Source: Lentisalinibacter orientalis (GTDB taxonomy: Bacteria > Pseudomonadota > Gammaproteobacteria > Steroidobacterales > Woeseiaceae). Taken from it: 64,000 bases of DNA. Below the pieces are notes generated by a model. It had not been told where the DNA came from and ran no database searches. It saw only the letters and a program-made list of their open reading frames with translations. The position numbers and the translations under genes are program-made. Positions within the stretch are counted from its first letter, which is position 1. The number at the start of each line of letters is the position of its first letter. Shown here piece after piece: positions 9,408 through 17,453 of this stretch. The stretch spans positions 2,182,736 through 2,246,735 of the forward strand of contig NZ_JAPDRJ010000001.1 in assembly GCF_040706535.1 (NCBI RefSeq), written 5' to 3'.

Positions 9408-9629
9408 ATGAACTCCACGAGATTCGTAATCTGCATAGACAACCGGGATTACCCGGTCTCGCTCGAGCGGCGGAAACTCTATGAGGTGGTGCCGGACGGG
9501 GCCGCCGAGCAGCGCGATCATATCCGCATCATTGACGAGTCCGGTGAGGATTACCTTTATCCTTCCCGGTGCTTCGTCGAGGCGGATCTTCCGGAAGAGA
9601 CCCGGGCTGCCTTGGTCGAGGCAGCCTGA
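9408..9629 (+). CDS. Small conserved acidic protein of unknown function (second of a pair)
   Basis: This 73-residue protein starts at ATG 9408, just after the stop of the previous gene. It contains FVICIDNRDYPVSLERRKLY and IDESGEDYLYPSRCF. The C-terminal half is acidic (LPEETRAALVEAA), which contrasts with the basic first gene. The pattern of a CIDN..YPVSLE block followed by an I.DESGEDYLYP block is one I recall from small uncharacterised proteins, without an assigned role. An in-frame start at 9309 lies inside the first gene and is unlikely. The function is unknown and any toxin-antitoxin role is inference from arrangement only. Confidence 0.72.
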   Translation: MNSTRFVICIDNRDYPVSLERRKLYEVVPDGAAEQRDHIRIIDESGEDYLYPSRCFVEADLPEETRAALVEAA

Positions 9630-9637
9630 CCAAACAC

Positions 9638-9697
9638 GTAGGAGGGCCTTCAGGCCCGATTTTCTTATAATGGGTCGGGCCTGAAGGCCCTCCTACA
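9638..9697. repeat. REP palindrome (copy 4)
   Basis: Both arms are of the GGGCCTTCAGGCCC/GGGCCTGAAGGCCC type, making a near-perfect inverted repeat around a short loop. The loop contains TATAAT (9666-9671), 52 bases before the phosphomannomutase start. No -35 box is visible at the right distance, so a promoter role is unproved. Confidence 0.92.
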
Positions 9698-9722
9698 TGG
9701 TCAATAGCTGAAGGACCCCTCC

Positions 9723-11078
9723 ATGCCCATCGAGATCACCTGCTTCAAGGCCTACGACGTCCGCGGCCAGATCCCCGGCCAGCTGAACGCCGACATCGCC
9801 TACCGCATCGGCAACGCCACGGCCGAGTTCCTGAAGGCGGAGAAGGTGGTCATCGGTCGCGACATCCGGCTCTCCAGCCCGGAGATGGCCGACGCCATTG
9901 CAAAGGGCCTCATGCAGGGTGGCGCGGACGTCATCGACGTGGGCGTCGGCGGCACCGAGCTCGTCTACTTCGCCACCGAGGCGCTGGACGCCCACGGCGG
10001 CATCATGATCACGGCCAGCCACAACCCGGCCGACTACAACGGTATGAAGTTCGTGCGCGAGGAGTCCAAGCCCATCAGCGCGGACACCGGCCTTGCCGAC
10101 ATCCGCCGCCTGGCGGAGAAGGACGAGCGCTACGAGCCGCGGGAGTGGGGCACGCGAGCCGAGCACGACATCTGGCCGGCCTACGTCGAGAAGCTGCTGA
10201 GCTATGTGGACGTCTCTGCGCTGAAGCCCTACAAGGTGGTGGTGAACGCCGGCAACGGCGGTGCGGGCCCGGTTATCGACGCCCTCGAGCCGCACCTGCC
10301 GTTCGAGTTCATCAAGATCCATCACGAGCCGGACGGCACGTTCCCGAACGGCGTCCCGAACCCGCTGCTGCCGGAGAACCGGGACGTCACCATCGACGCC
10401 ATCCGCGAGCACGGCGCCGATTTCGCCATCGCCTGGGACGGCGACTACGACCGCTGCTTCCTGTTCGACGAGAACGGCGGCTTCATCGAGGGCTACTACA
10501 TCGTCGGCCTGCTCGCCATCTCCATGCTGGTCAAGCAGCCGGGCGAGAAGATCGTCCACGACCCGCGCCTCACCTGGAATACCATCGCCATGGTCGAGGA
10601 GGCCGGCGGCATCCCCATCCAGTCGAAGAGCGGCCACGCCTTCATGAAGGAGACCATGCGCCGCGAAGACGCCATCTACGGCGGCGAGATGAGCGCGCAC
10701 CACTTCTTCCGCGACTTCGCCTTCAGCGACTCCGGCATGATCCCCTGGCTGCTGGTGGCCGAGATCATGAGCCGGCAGGGCAAGCCGCTCTCCGAACTGG
10801 TGGCCGAGCGCATCGCCGCCTACCCGGCCAGCGGCGAGATCAACCGGGAGATTTCGGGCACGGACGCCGCTTTCGCAGCCGTGCGCGAGCGCTACGAAGA
10901 CCAGGCGCTCTCGGTGGACGAGACCGACGGCATCGGCTTCGAGTTCGAGAACTGGCGCTTCAATCTGCGGGCCTCCAACACCGAGCCGGTCGTGCGGCTG
11001 AACGTGGAGAGCCGCGGCGACCGCGGGCTGATGGAGCGGAAGACGGCGGAGATACTGAATCTGCTGGATTCGCTCTGA
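9723..11078 (+). CDS. manB: Phosphomannomutase/phosphoglucomutase
   Basis: This 451-residue enzyme of the alpha-D-phosphohexomutase family interconverts mannose-6-phosphate and mannose-1-phosphate, and often the glucose phosphates. The phosphoserine loop is [14 protein letters not shown] and the Mg-binding loop is [11 protein letters not shown]. The sugar-binding loop is [13 protein letters not shown] and the phosphate-binding C-terminal motif is [12 protein letters not shown]. The length and the start [15 protein letters not shown] match AlgC/ManB-type proteins. It feeds the guanylyltransferase at 2582. A GAAGGA ribosome site precedes the ATG. It is flanked by REP copies and has no operon partner. 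Confidence 0.95.
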   Translation: MPIEITCFKAYDVRGQIPGQLNADIAYRIGNATAEFLKAEKVVIGRDIRLSSPEMADAIAKGLMQGGADVIDVGVGGTELVYFATEALDAHGGIMITASHNPADYNGMKFVREESKPISADTGLADIRRLAEKDERYEPREWGTRAEHDIWPAYVEKLLSYVDVSALKPYKVVVNAGNGGAGPVIDALEPHLPFEFIKIHHEPDGTFPNGVPNPLLPENRDVTIDAIREHGADFAIAWDGDYDRCFLFDENGGFIEGYYIVGLLAISMLVKQPGEKIVHDPRLTWNTIAMVEEAGGIPIQSKSGHAFMKETMRREDAIYGGEMSAHHFFRDFAFSDSGMIPWLLVAEIMSRQGKPLSELVAERIAAYPASGEINREISGTDAAFAAVRERYEDQALSVDETDGIGFEFENWRFNLRASNTEPVVRLNVESRGDRGLMERKTAEILNLLDSL

Positions 11079-11093
11079 TCGGCCGGATGGGGA

Positions 11094-11152
11094 TGTAGGA
11101 GGGCCTTCAGGCCCGATTGTTTAATGGGTCGGGGCTAAAGCCCCTCCTACAA
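11094..11152. repeat. REP palindrome (copy 5)
   Basis: The left arm is GGGCCTTCAGGCCC-type and the right arm GGGGCTAAAGCCCC-type, around an AT-rich loop. It ends seven bases before the ATG of the next gene, leaving no room for a normal ribosome-binding site outside the repeat. Confidence 0.92.
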
Positions 11153-11159
11153 GCACGGC

Positions 11160-12245
11160 ATGTCGAACCTCGCCATCCATTTCGCCATCACGTCTCACGG
11201 GCTGGGGCACCTGACCCGCTCGCTCGCGCTGATGCGGGCCCTCCACCGGCTCCGGCCGTCCTGCACCATCCACGCATCGACCACCATCGACTCGCCCTGG
11301 ATCCGCGAGCAGCTGGATTTTCCGGTCGTCTGGCGCCGGCAGGACTACGAGCCCGGCGCGATGCAGCGCAATTGCTTCGAGGTGGACGTGCCGTCCACCC
11401 TGGACGCTTACCGGGGATTTCTTGAGGAGTTTCCCGAGAGTCTCGAGCAGGAACGCGAGTTTCTTCGGGCGAACGGGGTCGACCTGGTGGTGAGCGATAT
11501 ATCGGCCCTGGCCGTCCGGGCGGCGAGCGAGTTCGGCATCCCGGCCATCGGCGTGTCCAACTTCACCTGGGACTGGATACTGGAGCCCTGGTGCGGGACG
11601 GAGGACGGCTGGATGGTCGAGACGCTGCGAGAGGCCTATGGGTTGGGCACTTGCCAGCTGCGATTGCCGTTCGGCCCCGAGACGAGCAGTTTCCCGCGGA
11701 GCGAGCCGGCGCCCCTGATAGCGCGGCGCGCCGTTACGCCACCGGCCAGGGTCCGCGAGATGCTGCAACTCGGGCCCGGCAGGCTCGCGGTAGTCTGTCC
11801 CGGCGGGTGGACGGCCGATGAATGGCCGGCCATCCAGGCGAAGCCCGGTGACTTTCAGCTCGTGACGGTCGGGGATCTGCCGATCACGGCGGACGCACCG
11901 TGCCTGCGGCTCGGGCATTCGCTGCCGAGAGGTCTGGGCATGCCGGACCTTATTGCCGCGGCGGACGTCGTCATCGGGAAGCCGGGCTACGGTCTGGCGT
12001 CGGAGTGCCTGACCCACCGCGTGCCGTTCGCGATGCTCGAACGGCCGGGCTTCCGCGAGACGCCGTGTCTGATTGCCGAGATGCAGCGGTCCGGGCGTTG
12101 CTCGGTGGCGACCCTCGAGACCTTCTTCTCGGGGGAGTGGGAAGCGGTCCTGGATGGCGCGCTCACCGGCGGCTCCGAGTGGCGAGAAATCGAGCCGGAC
12201 CCGGCCGGTGCGACGGCGGCCAGGATCCTGGATTCTTGGGTATAA
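11160..12245 (+). CDS. GT-B-fold glycosyltransferase-like protein (MurG-like)
   Basis: This 361-residue protein opens with HFAITSHGLGHLTRSLAL, the glycine/histidine loop seen in MurG-like and arabinokinase N-terminal domains. It has a C-terminal nucleotide-sugar-binding half with AAADVVIGKPGYGLASECLTHRVP. These features support a GT-B fold enzyme acting on an NDP-sugar. Donor and acceptor are unknown. The ATG at 11160 gives the conserved N-terminus, yet no Shine-Dalgarno sequence is visible because the preceding REP ends at 11152. The frame has no other genes of its own operon. Confidence 0.75.
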   Translation: MSNLAIHFAITSHGLGHLTRSLALMRALHRLRPSCTIHASTTIDSPWIREQLDFPVVWRRQDYEPGAMQRNCFEVDVPSTLDAYRGFLEEFPESLEQEREFLRANGVDLVVSDISALAVRAASEFGIPAIGVSNFTWDWILEPWCGTEDGWMVETLREAYGLGTCQLRLPFGPETSSFPRSEPAPLIARRAVTPPARVREMLQLGPGRLAVVCPGGWTADEWPAIQAKPGDFQLVTVGDLPITADAPCLRLGHSLPRGLGMPDLIAAADVVIGKPGYGLASECLTHRVPFAMLERPGFRETPCLIAEMQRSGRCSVATLETFFSGEWEAVLDGALTGGSEWREIEPDPAGATAARILDSWV

Positions 12246-12254
12246 AGTCCACCC

Positions 12255-12372
12255 TGTAGGAGCGGCTTCAGCCGCGACCGGGCCCTCAGCCGCGACCAGA
12301 TGGTGTTCGGTTGTGCCACCAGCGTTCGGTCGGGCCACCAGCGTTCGGTCGGGCCTGAAGGCCCTCCTACAG
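12255..12372. repeat. Composite REP with a GCGGCTTCAGCCGC arm and a 19-bp tandem duplication
   Basis: The left part is TGTAGGAGCGGCTTCAGCCG, a different arm subtype from the rest of the window. The right part is the usual GGGCCTGAAGGCCCTCCTAC arm. Between them is a non-palindromic spacer containing two exact copies of a 19-base unit (12315-12333 and 12334-12352, starting GCCACCAGCG). This stretch between the glycosyltransferase and the DUF4382 gene holds no gene. Confidence 0.85.
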
Positions 12373-12382
12373 GGGGTGACTT

Positions 12383-13402
12383 TTAGAATGAGCCGTCCGC
12401 CGTCGCGTCCACCTGCACCTCAACCAGTTGATCGGCGATGAAGCCGAACTCCTGGGGGTCCTCCGAGGCAGGGTCGTACTCGTCGCTGTCGGGCAGGTCC
12501 GCGTCGGCGCTGCACGTGAGCGCCACCCGGTAGGTGCCCGCCAGCAGGAAGCCCGCCTCGTACTCGTACACCTCGTCGACATCATTCCATGCGACCGTGG
12601 CTGTGGTCACCGGGTCGCCATCGTCTCCGTCGATGTCGTCGGGTGTCGCGTCCTCGTTCGGATCCTCGAAGACATAGACCGCCACGTTCTCGTACAGGCC
12701 GGTGGCTTCGTCGGCCGTGCAGCTCTGCGCCAGCGCGGAGTCGGTGCTGTCGTCCACGGTGCCGGCGATGGCTCCCACCTCGGTCGTGTCGACGATGCGG
12801 ATGGCCGGCTTCAGCACGTAATTCTCGTTGCACATGTCCATGGCGGAGCCCGCGAGGCCCGGCGGATTCGTGATGGACTTGCGGACATCGAAATCGAGCG
12901 TGTAGTCGGAGGCTCCGTTGGCCGTCACGGTGATGCCGCTCACGATCTGCAGGCCGCGTTCGGAACCGCTCGGGATGTACAGAGGGCAGTCCATGCCGTC
13001 GGTGGTCGTCAGGTACGAGTCCATGACATTGCGCTCGGCGTTGACCAGCAAGCGCACCCAGGCGTAGTCGCCGGCGGGCAGTTCCTCGCTGAAGACCACC
13101 CGGCGGTTCGTGCCGACGAGGTCCAGCAGGTCGATGGAACAGGTCTCGGTGGCGGCATCCCAGGTATCGCAGGAGTCCTCGTCCAGGATGAACGGATCGA
13201 GCGCCGGACCGTCCGCCGGCTTCACCTCGATGCCGGTGAACTGCACCACGACCGCATCCGCGCTCTCGACCGGCCCGTCCGTGAGGCCGAGGGTGAGATT
13301 GCCGGTGGCGGCGGAATCGCCGCTGCTGCCGCCGCAGCCGGCGGCGAGGAGCGCCGAGCAGGCGATTGCGCCGATGAGTCGGGGAGATCGATCTGTGAAC
13401 AT
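12383..13402 (-). CDS. DUF4382-domain lipoprotein
   Basis: This 339-residue protein has a lipoprotein signal peptide with lipobox LAAGC (Cys23), followed by a Gly/Ser/Ala linker. The domain beginning NLTLGLTDGPVESADAVVVQFTGIEV is the DUF4382 signature. The rest is acidic and beta-rich, with a second repeat-like region (VGAIAGTVDDSTDSA) typical of a carboxypeptidase-regulatory-like fold. I chose ATG 13402 because a GGAGG site precedes it at five bases. A longer in-frame start at 13495 would cover the promoter. It is likely an envelope lipoprotein of unknown role. A perfect Crp-type palindrome lies about 55 bases upstream. Confidence 0.85.
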   Translation of the reverse strand: MFTDRSPRLIGAIACSALLAAGCGGSSGDSAATGNLTLGLTDGPVESADAVVVQFTGIEVKPADGPALDPFILDEDSCDTWDAATETCSIDLLDLVGTNRRVVFSEELPAGDYAWVRLLVNAERNVMDSYLTTTDGMDCPLYIPSGSERGLQIVSGITVTANGASDYTLDFDVRKSITNPPGLAGSAMDMCNENYVLKPAIRIVDTTEVGAIAGTVDDSTDSALAQSCTADEATGLYENVAVYVFEDPNEDATPDDIDGDDGDPVTTATVAWNDVDEVYEYEAGFLLAGTYRVALTCSADADLPDSDEYDPASEDPQEFGFIADQLVEVQVDATADGSF

Positions 13403-13456
13403 GGTGGCCTCCGTCGGATGACTTTGGCGGGATTGTGTGGGTTCGCACGTGGCGCG

Positions 13457-13478
13457 AACTGTGAACCGCGTCACAGTT
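13457..13478 (-). promoter_or_regulatory. Crp/Vfr-type operator upstream of the DUF4382 lipoprotein gene
   Basis: The sequence contains TGTGA-ACCGCG-TCACA, an exact match to the Crp core TGTGA-N6-TCACA. The symmetry extends outward to an 8-bp inverted repeat (AACTGTGA/TCACAGTT). Its centre lies about 65 bases upstream of the lipoprotein ATG. On the minus strand a weak -10-like CACAAT (13432-13437) follows at roughly class II distance. The match is seen; control by a Crp homologue is inferred. Confidence 0.72.
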
Positions 13479-13514
13479 GATCGTATATGGGACAATTAGT
13501 CCCTTCAAGCTCAA

Positions 13515-13573
13515 TGTAGGAGGGCCTTCAGGCCCGATTGGGCATGGAATCGGGGATAAATCCCCTCCTACAT
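13515..13573. repeat. REP palindrome (copy 7)
   Basis: The left arm is GGGCCTTCAGGCCC and the right arm is the GGGGATAAATCCCC subtype. It lies between the upstream region of the DUF4382 gene and the terminator of the PEP-CTERM gene. Confidence 0.9.
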
Positions 13574-13602
13574 AAAAAAAGCCCCGCACTGGGCGGGGCT
13601 TT
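13574..13602 (-). terminator. Rho-independent terminator of the PEP-CTERM gene
   Basis: Read on the minus strand, a 10-bp stem AAAGCCCCGC/GCGGGGCTTT with a five-base loop is followed by a run of seven T. It starts about 20 bases after the stop of the PEP-CTERM gene that ends at 13623. Confidence 0.9.
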
Positions 13603-13622
13603 AGCAGGCAGGCGGCGAGCGA

Positions 13623-14288
13623 TTATTCCGCTTTCTTCCGCCTGCGAGCGAAACCAGCTCCGACGAGACCGATACCCAGCAGCGCCAGCGTGCCGGGCTC
13701 CGGCACCTTCGCCACGTACATTTCACCGAAGAACTCGTTGTCGGCTGAACCGGTGGTTTCCGCAAAGCGAATCTCATCGAAGATGTAACCGGGGGTGATG
13801 CCGTAGAAGCGCCAATCGTCGTTCGCGCCATTGAAAGTGGTCGATCCCATCAAGCTGCCGTCCAGGTAGAAGCCGATCTCGAAGATCGAATCGGTGCAGC
13901 TGGACCAGTTGCATCCATCGAGACGTCCCGTGCTCTCGATCGGCTCCATGAACCAGAATCCGAACGAGGTCGATTCACCCACGTTGATGGCGATTTCCAG
14001 GTTCTCCGGTCCGCTGATGGCGATCGAATTGCGCTCGGAGGTGTAGTAGCTGCCGACGAAAAGCGCGTTGTCGGCGGTGACTGTGGCATCGCCAAGCGTG
14101 ATGGACGTGCCCTGGCTCGTGCTGCCGAAGTCCGGCAGAGCGCCGGTCAGCGTTTCCGCACCGGTCGCATCGATGAAGTCTGACGGGTCATTGTCATAGT
14201 CGATGATGTCGGCCTGAACCGCGCCTGCGGAGGCGAGAGCGAGTGCGGTGGTCAGAATCAGCGGGCGAATTTTCACGATCAGCTCCAT
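13623..14288 (-). CDS. PEP-CTERM sorting-domain secreted protein
   Basis: This 221-residue protein has a signal peptide (LILTTALALASAGAVQA, cleavage before DI). The secreted middle region is acidic and beta-rich and contains one pair of close cysteines (CNWSSC). The C-terminus is a classical PEP-CTERM anchor: VPEPGTLALLGIGL, a hydrophobic helix, then RRRKK. Exosortase A (48223) would cleave it at the PEP motif. The ATG at 14288 is preceded by an AAGG site; an in-frame start at 14327 would include the promoter. A sigma-54-type promoter lies just upstream and a terminator follows. The central domain is not assigned to a named family. Confidence 0.9.
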   Translation of the reverse strand: MELIVKIRPLILTTALALASAGAVQADIIDYDNDPSDFIDATGAETLTGALPDFGSTSQGTSITLGDATVTADNALFVGSYYTSERNSIAISGPENLEIAINVGESTSFGFWFMEPIESTGRLDGCNWSSCTDSIFEIGFYLDGSLMGSTTFNGANDDWRFYGITPGYIFDEIRFAETTGSADNEFFGEMYVAKVPEPGTLALLGIGLVGAGFARRRKKAE

Positions 14289-14318
14289 GGATGTGCCTTG
14301 CTGTTGATGGTCTATATA

Positions 14319-14334
14319 AGCAAGCATCGTGCCG
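14319..14334 (-). promoter_or_regulatory. Sigma-54 (-24/-12) promoter of the PEP-CTERM gene
   Basis: On the minus strand the sequence reads CGGCACG-ATGC-TTGCT. This matches the RpoN consensus TGGCACG-N4-TTGCW except for the first base, with correct GG-to-GC spacing. It ends about 30 bases upstream of the ATG at 14288, leaving a short leader. In XrtA/PEP-CTERM systems such promoters are associated with PrsK/PrsR, and a prsK gene is present at 27285. Confidence 0.75.
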
Positions 14335-14536
14335 GGTCAGAAAGTCCAATAAAAATCAGGGCTTTGTCCAATAGTGCCGGCTCGGGCGAAAGCCATTCTG
14401 TAAGGATTCCCGACAACGGGTTCTCAACTCCAGCCTTATTAACGTTTCCAAAAGTGCTGCTTTTTCCTGACCGACGCGACTGTTAGCCTTCTTTCCGCAC
14501 GCGACCAGGAATTTCGACGGGAAAGGAGTCTCCACG

Positions 14537-15844
14537 ATGAGGTCGAACGGCAAATCCACGGTCCTGATGGTCGCGTACCACTTTCCGCCTTTCGTGGGCA
14601 GCAGCGGCCTCCATCGCACGCTCAAATTCTGCCGCTACCTTCGCGACCACGGCTGGCAGCCCGTGGTGCTCACCGTCGAGCCTCGTGCCTACGTGAAGAC
14701 CTCCGGCTGCGGCCTCGAGGAAGTGCCGGCGGATGTGCCCGTCTACCGCAGTTTCTGTCTGGATACCGCGCGGCATCTGGCATTTCTCGGCCGCCATCCC
14801 GGCATGCTGGCGCTGCCGGATCGCTGGGTCAGCTGGTGGCCGTCCGGCGTCCGCAAGGGACTGCAGATCATCGACGAATATCAACCGGCGGCCGTCTGGT
14901 CGACCTACCCGGTGGCAACGGCTCATCTCATCGCTCGCACGCTTTCGCGGGCTGTAGGCCTGCCATGGGTTGCCGACTTCCGCGACTGGATGACGGATGC
15001 GGATTATCCGGCCGGCCGCTTAAAGCGTTTTCTGTATCGGCTGATCGAGCACCTGGTCCTCCACGACAGCGACACCGCCGTCTTCACCACGGAGAGTTCG
15101 CGGGAGCTGTACCGAAGCCGCTATCCCCACCTGGATGATTCGAACTGGCTCCTGCTGCCGAACGGCTACGATGAAGCGGATTTTCGCGCAGCGGGACCGG
15201 CTGCGCCTGCTCCGCATGGATCGGTACGCCTGCTGCACAGCGGCTATCTCTACCCGGAGGAGCGCAATCCCGGCCCGCTGCTCGCCGCGATCGCCGAGCT
15301 GAAGCGGCACGGCGAGCTGGACGGCAAGGACTTCTCGGTCATGTTCCGTGCGCCCGGTGACGAGGGATTCATCCGCCGCATGGCGGAGCGCCACGGCGTT
15401 GCCGACCACGTGCGCACCGGTCCGACAGTGACCCATGCCGAAGCCGTGCGGGAGATGCAGGAAGCCAATGTGCTGCTGCTGATGCAGGGCCGGCGTTTCG
15501 AAAGGCAGATCCCGGCGAAAGCGTACGAGTATCTGCGCGCGGGACGGCCGGTCGTCACGCTGGCCTCGAGCGAGAGCGAATCCCGGCGCCTGATGGAGGG
15601 CGCCGGGATTCCGTACTACGCGGATCTGGAGTCACCGGTGGAGATCGCAGAGCAACTCAGGCGCCTGCTGGCGGACCTGGACGCCGGTACCGAACGCCGT
15701 CCTGATCCGGCGATGGTCACCCGCTACGATCGCTGGCACCAGGCCGGCCGGTTGGCAGAAATTCTCGACGGCGCGGTCCGCACCGGCCCGGCAAGAACGG
15801 GTAGGAGGGGCTTTAGCCCCGATCCGTTAAACAATCGGGCCTGA
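14537..15844 (+). CDS. Glycosyltransferase family 4-like protein with a REP-encoded tail
   Basis: This 435-residue GT-B glycosyltransferase has N-terminal VLMVAYHFPPFVGSSGLHRTL and WSTYPVATAHLIARTL motifs. The C-terminal donor-site region is IPAKAYEYLRAGRPVV, typical of GT4 enzymes. An AAAGGAG site precedes the ATG. The last 14 codons (GRRGFSPDPLNNRA) are translated from the left arm and loop of the REP that begins at 15801, so the natural C-terminus has been altered. It is clearly paralogous to the glycosyltransferase at 56151. The acceptor is unknown; exopolysaccharide assembly is plausible. Confidence 0.88.
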   Translation: MRSNGKSTVLMVAYHFPPFVGSSGLHRTLKFCRYLRDHGWQPVVLTVEPRAYVKTSGCGLEEVPADVPVYRSFCLDTARHLAFLGRHPGMLALPDRWVSWWPSGVRKGLQIIDEYQPAAVWSTYPVATAHLIARTLSRAVGLPWVADFRDWMTDADYPAGRLKRFLYRLIEHLVLHDSDTAVFTTESSRELYRSRYPHLDDSNWLLLPNGYDEADFRAAGPAAPAPHGSVRLLHSGYLYPEERNPGPLLAAIAELKRHGELDGKDFSVMFRAPGDEGFIRRMAERHGVADHVRTGPTVTHAEAVREMQEANVLLLMQGRRFERQIPAKAYEYLRAGRPVVTLASSESESRRLMEGAGIPYYADLESPVEIAEQLRRLLADLDAGTERRPDPAMVTRYDRWHQAGRLAEILDGAVRTGPARTGRRGFSPDPLNNRA

Positions 15845-15857
15845 AGGCCCTCCTACA
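15801..15857. repeat. REP palindrome (copy 8) between convergent genes, ending both
   Basis: A GGGGCTTTAGCCCC arm and a GGGCCTGAAGGCCC arm flank a loop. The plus-strand glycosyltransferase reads into it and stops at TGA 15842-15844. The minus-strand wecB ends with the TAG (15855-15853) provided by the opposite GTAGG head. Confidence 0.93.
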
Positions 15858-16947
15858 CGTTCAGGAAGCGCTTCAGGCTGTCTGCCGCACGGCCCGCGGT
15901 CTCCCCGTCCCACAGCGGCGGCCGCTCGCCGGTCTTCCACTCGCCGGCCATGATCTTCGCCACGCTGTCGGCCAGGGTGGCGGCGTTGATCAACTCGTTG
16001 GTCCCCATCGTCACCGTCACCGGCCGCTCCGTGTTCTCCCGGAGCGTGAGGCAGGGGATGCCGAGATAGGTGGTCTCCTCCTGCAGCCCGCCGGAGTCGG
16101 TGATGGCCAGCTTCGCGCCGGTGACCACGTTCATGAAATCGATGTAGGGGATCGGCTCCAGCAGCTGGATGTTCTCCACCTGCTCCAGCGCGTCCTTCAG
16201 CCCGTGCCGCTCCAGGCTCTTGGTCGTGCGCGGATGGGCCACGAAGGCGAGTTTCAGGGACTGCGCCGCCGTGGTGAGCGCGCCGACCAGCGGTTCCAGC
16301 GTCGCCTTCGCGTCCACGTTGGACGGGCGGTGGAGGGTGACGATGGCGTAGTCCTCGCCGTCCAGCCCCAGGTCCTTGCGCGCCGTCGACGCCTCGATCT
16401 TGTCCCGCAACAGCTCGAACGAGTCGATCATGATGTTGCCGATGAGATCGATCTTCTCCGCCGGCACGCCCTCGGCCTGCAGGTTTTCGTCGGCGTCGGC
16501 TGACGGGGTCCAGAGCAGATCGGCGATGGCATCGGTCACCAGCCGGTTGATCTCCTCCGGCATGCGCCGGTCCCGGCTGCGCAGTCCCGCCTCGAGGTGC
16601 ACCACCGGGATCCAGAGCTTCGTGCCCACCATCGCGCAGGCGGCGGTGGAGTTGACGTCGCCCACCACAATGATGGCGTCCGGCTTCTCGGCCAGACACA
16701 CCTTCTCGTAGGCGATCATGACGCCGCCGGTCTGCTCGGCGTGGGAGCCCGAGCCGACGCCCAGGTGATGGTGCGGCTTGGGCAGGCCGAGGTCGCGGAA
16801 GAAGGCATCCGACATGTTGTAGTCGTAGTGCTGGCCGGTGTGCACGATCTGCGGGGTGCACCAGTCGGTGGCGGCCAGCGCGTGGTACAGCGGCGCCACC
16901 TTCATGAAATTCGGCCGCGCCGCGGCGATGAGATGGACGGTTTTCAT
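15853..16947 (-). CDS. wecB: UDP-N-acetylglucosamine 2-epimerase (non-hydrolysing)
   Basis: This 364-residue enzyme interconverts UDP-GlcNAc and UDP-ManNAc in the cytoplasm. Family blocks include AARPNFMKVAPL, HTGQHYDYNMSD, VVGDVNSTAACA, HLEAGLRSRDRRMPEEINR, TLHRPSNVD, TDSGGLQEE and LRENTERPVTV. The length is normal. An AGGAAA site precedes the ATG. The last sense codon is GTG followed by a TAG that belongs to a REP arm. It stands alone rather than in an operon, between two REP copies. UDP-ManNAc could feed the exopolysaccharide, but no UDP-ManNAc dehydrogenase is adjacent. Confidence 0.95.
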   Translation of the reverse strand: MKTVHLIAAARPNFMKVAPLYHALAATDWCTPQIVHTGQHYDYNMSDAFFRDLGLPKPHHHLGVGSGSHAEQTGGVMIAYEKVCLAEKPDAIIVVGDVNSTAACAMVGTKLWIPVVHLEAGLRSRDRRMPEEINRLVTDAIADLLWTPSADADENLQAEGVPAEKIDLIGNIMIDSFELLRDKIEASTARKDLGLDGEDYAIVTLHRPSNVDAKATLEPLVGALTTAAQSLKLAFVAHPRTTKSLERHGLKDALEQVENIQLLEPIPYIDFMNVVTGAKLAITDSGGLQEETTYLGIPCLTLRENTERPVTVTMGTNELINAATLADSVAKIMAGEWKTGERPPLWDGETAGRAADSLKRFLNV

Positions 16948-16961
16948 TGATTTTCCTGCCG

Positions 16962-17019
16962 GTAGGAGGGCCTTCAGGCCCGATTGCGTAATGGGTCGGG
17001 GATAAATCCCCTCCTACAT
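16962..17019. repeat. REP palindrome (copy 9)
   Basis: A GGGCCTTCAGGCCC left arm and a GGGGATAAATCCCC right arm enclose a short loop. It lies about 15 bases upstream of the wecB start, so it is in the 5' region of that gene. Confidence 0.9.
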
Positions 17020-17149
17020 GAGATTTCGCGGCGAAGGATAGCAGAGAGGGGGGGCGCCCGATGTGACGGCCGCCCGGGATTAGCATTGCGCAAACAATTG
17101 CCGACTCATGCTGCCGCCCGGCAGATCCTGCGACATTCTTCAAATATGG

Positions 17150-17166
17150 GTATCGAACGACGATAC
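17150..17166 (+). promoter_or_regulatory. Inverted repeat upstream of the VapB-like gene (possible operator)
   Basis: GTATCG-AACGA-CGATAC is a perfect 6-bp inverted repeat with a five-base spacer, 35 bases upstream of the ATG at 17202. VapB-type antitoxins usually repress their own promoter through such sites. The repeat is seen; binding is inferred. Confidence 0.45.
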
Positions 17167-17201
17167 TGTTCAAGCACCGAAAACGACGACGCGAGATCAT
17201 C

Positions 17202-17450
17202 ATGCGCATGACGCTGAACATCGACGACGACTTGGTAGCGGAGGCCCGCAGGATCACAGGTGTGGAGGACACGGCGGCCCTGGTGAACGAAGGCCTGCGG
17301 GCGCTCATCGAGCGCGAAAGCACACGCCGCCTGGCCAGCCGCAGCTGCGCCCCGTCCGTCGGCGCCGCGGGTAGGAGGGCCTCCAGGCCCGGCCGGTCGC
17401 AAGCATCGAATTTGTCTTGCCATACCATAAATAGTATGTATACTAAATAA
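17202..17450 (+). CDS. VapB-type antitoxin with its 3' part replaced (orphan, probably decaying)
   Basis: The first about 48 residues (RMTLNIDDDLVAEARRITGV, then ALVNEGLRALIERE) match the ribbon-helix-helix DNA-binding part of VapB-like antitoxins that accompany PIN-domain VapC toxins. From codon 57 the frame runs into a single REP arm (17371) and then non-homologous sequence up to a stop at 17450, giving an 82-residue hybrid. No vapC follows; a RelE-like toxin gene of a different family starts four bases later. A deletion involving the REP probably removed the toxin gene and the antitoxin C-terminus. The remaining DNA-binding part may still act. Confidence 0.7.
   Translation: MRMTLNIDDDLVAEARRITGVEDTAALVNEGLRALIERESTRRLASRSCAPSVGAAGRRASRPGRSQASNLSCHTINSMYTK
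17371..17390. repeat. Single REP arm (copy 10) inside the VapB-like frame
   Basis: The sequence GTAGGAGGGCCTCCAGGCCC is one arm with one change in its small palindrome, and no inverted partner follows. It marks the point where the antitoxin homology ends. Confidence 0.8.
17417..17445 (+). promoter_or_regulatory. Promoter with overlapping operator for the HigBA-like pair
   Basis: TTGCCA (17417-17422) and TATACT (17439-17444) form a good sigma-70-type pair with a 16-base spacer. The -10 box lies inside an inverted repeat TAGTA-TGTA-TACTA (17432-17445), as expected for autorepression. The toxin ATG is at 17454, only about ten bases after the -10 box, so the transcript would have almost no leader. 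The boxes are seen; activity is inferred. Confidence 0.6.
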
Positions 17451-17453
17451 GAC

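Noticed and set aside
9034..9671. TATAAT boxes in the loops of two REPs as promoters
   Set aside because: No -35 box lies at a proper distance because the REP arm fills the position; the match is probably due to the AT-rich loop.
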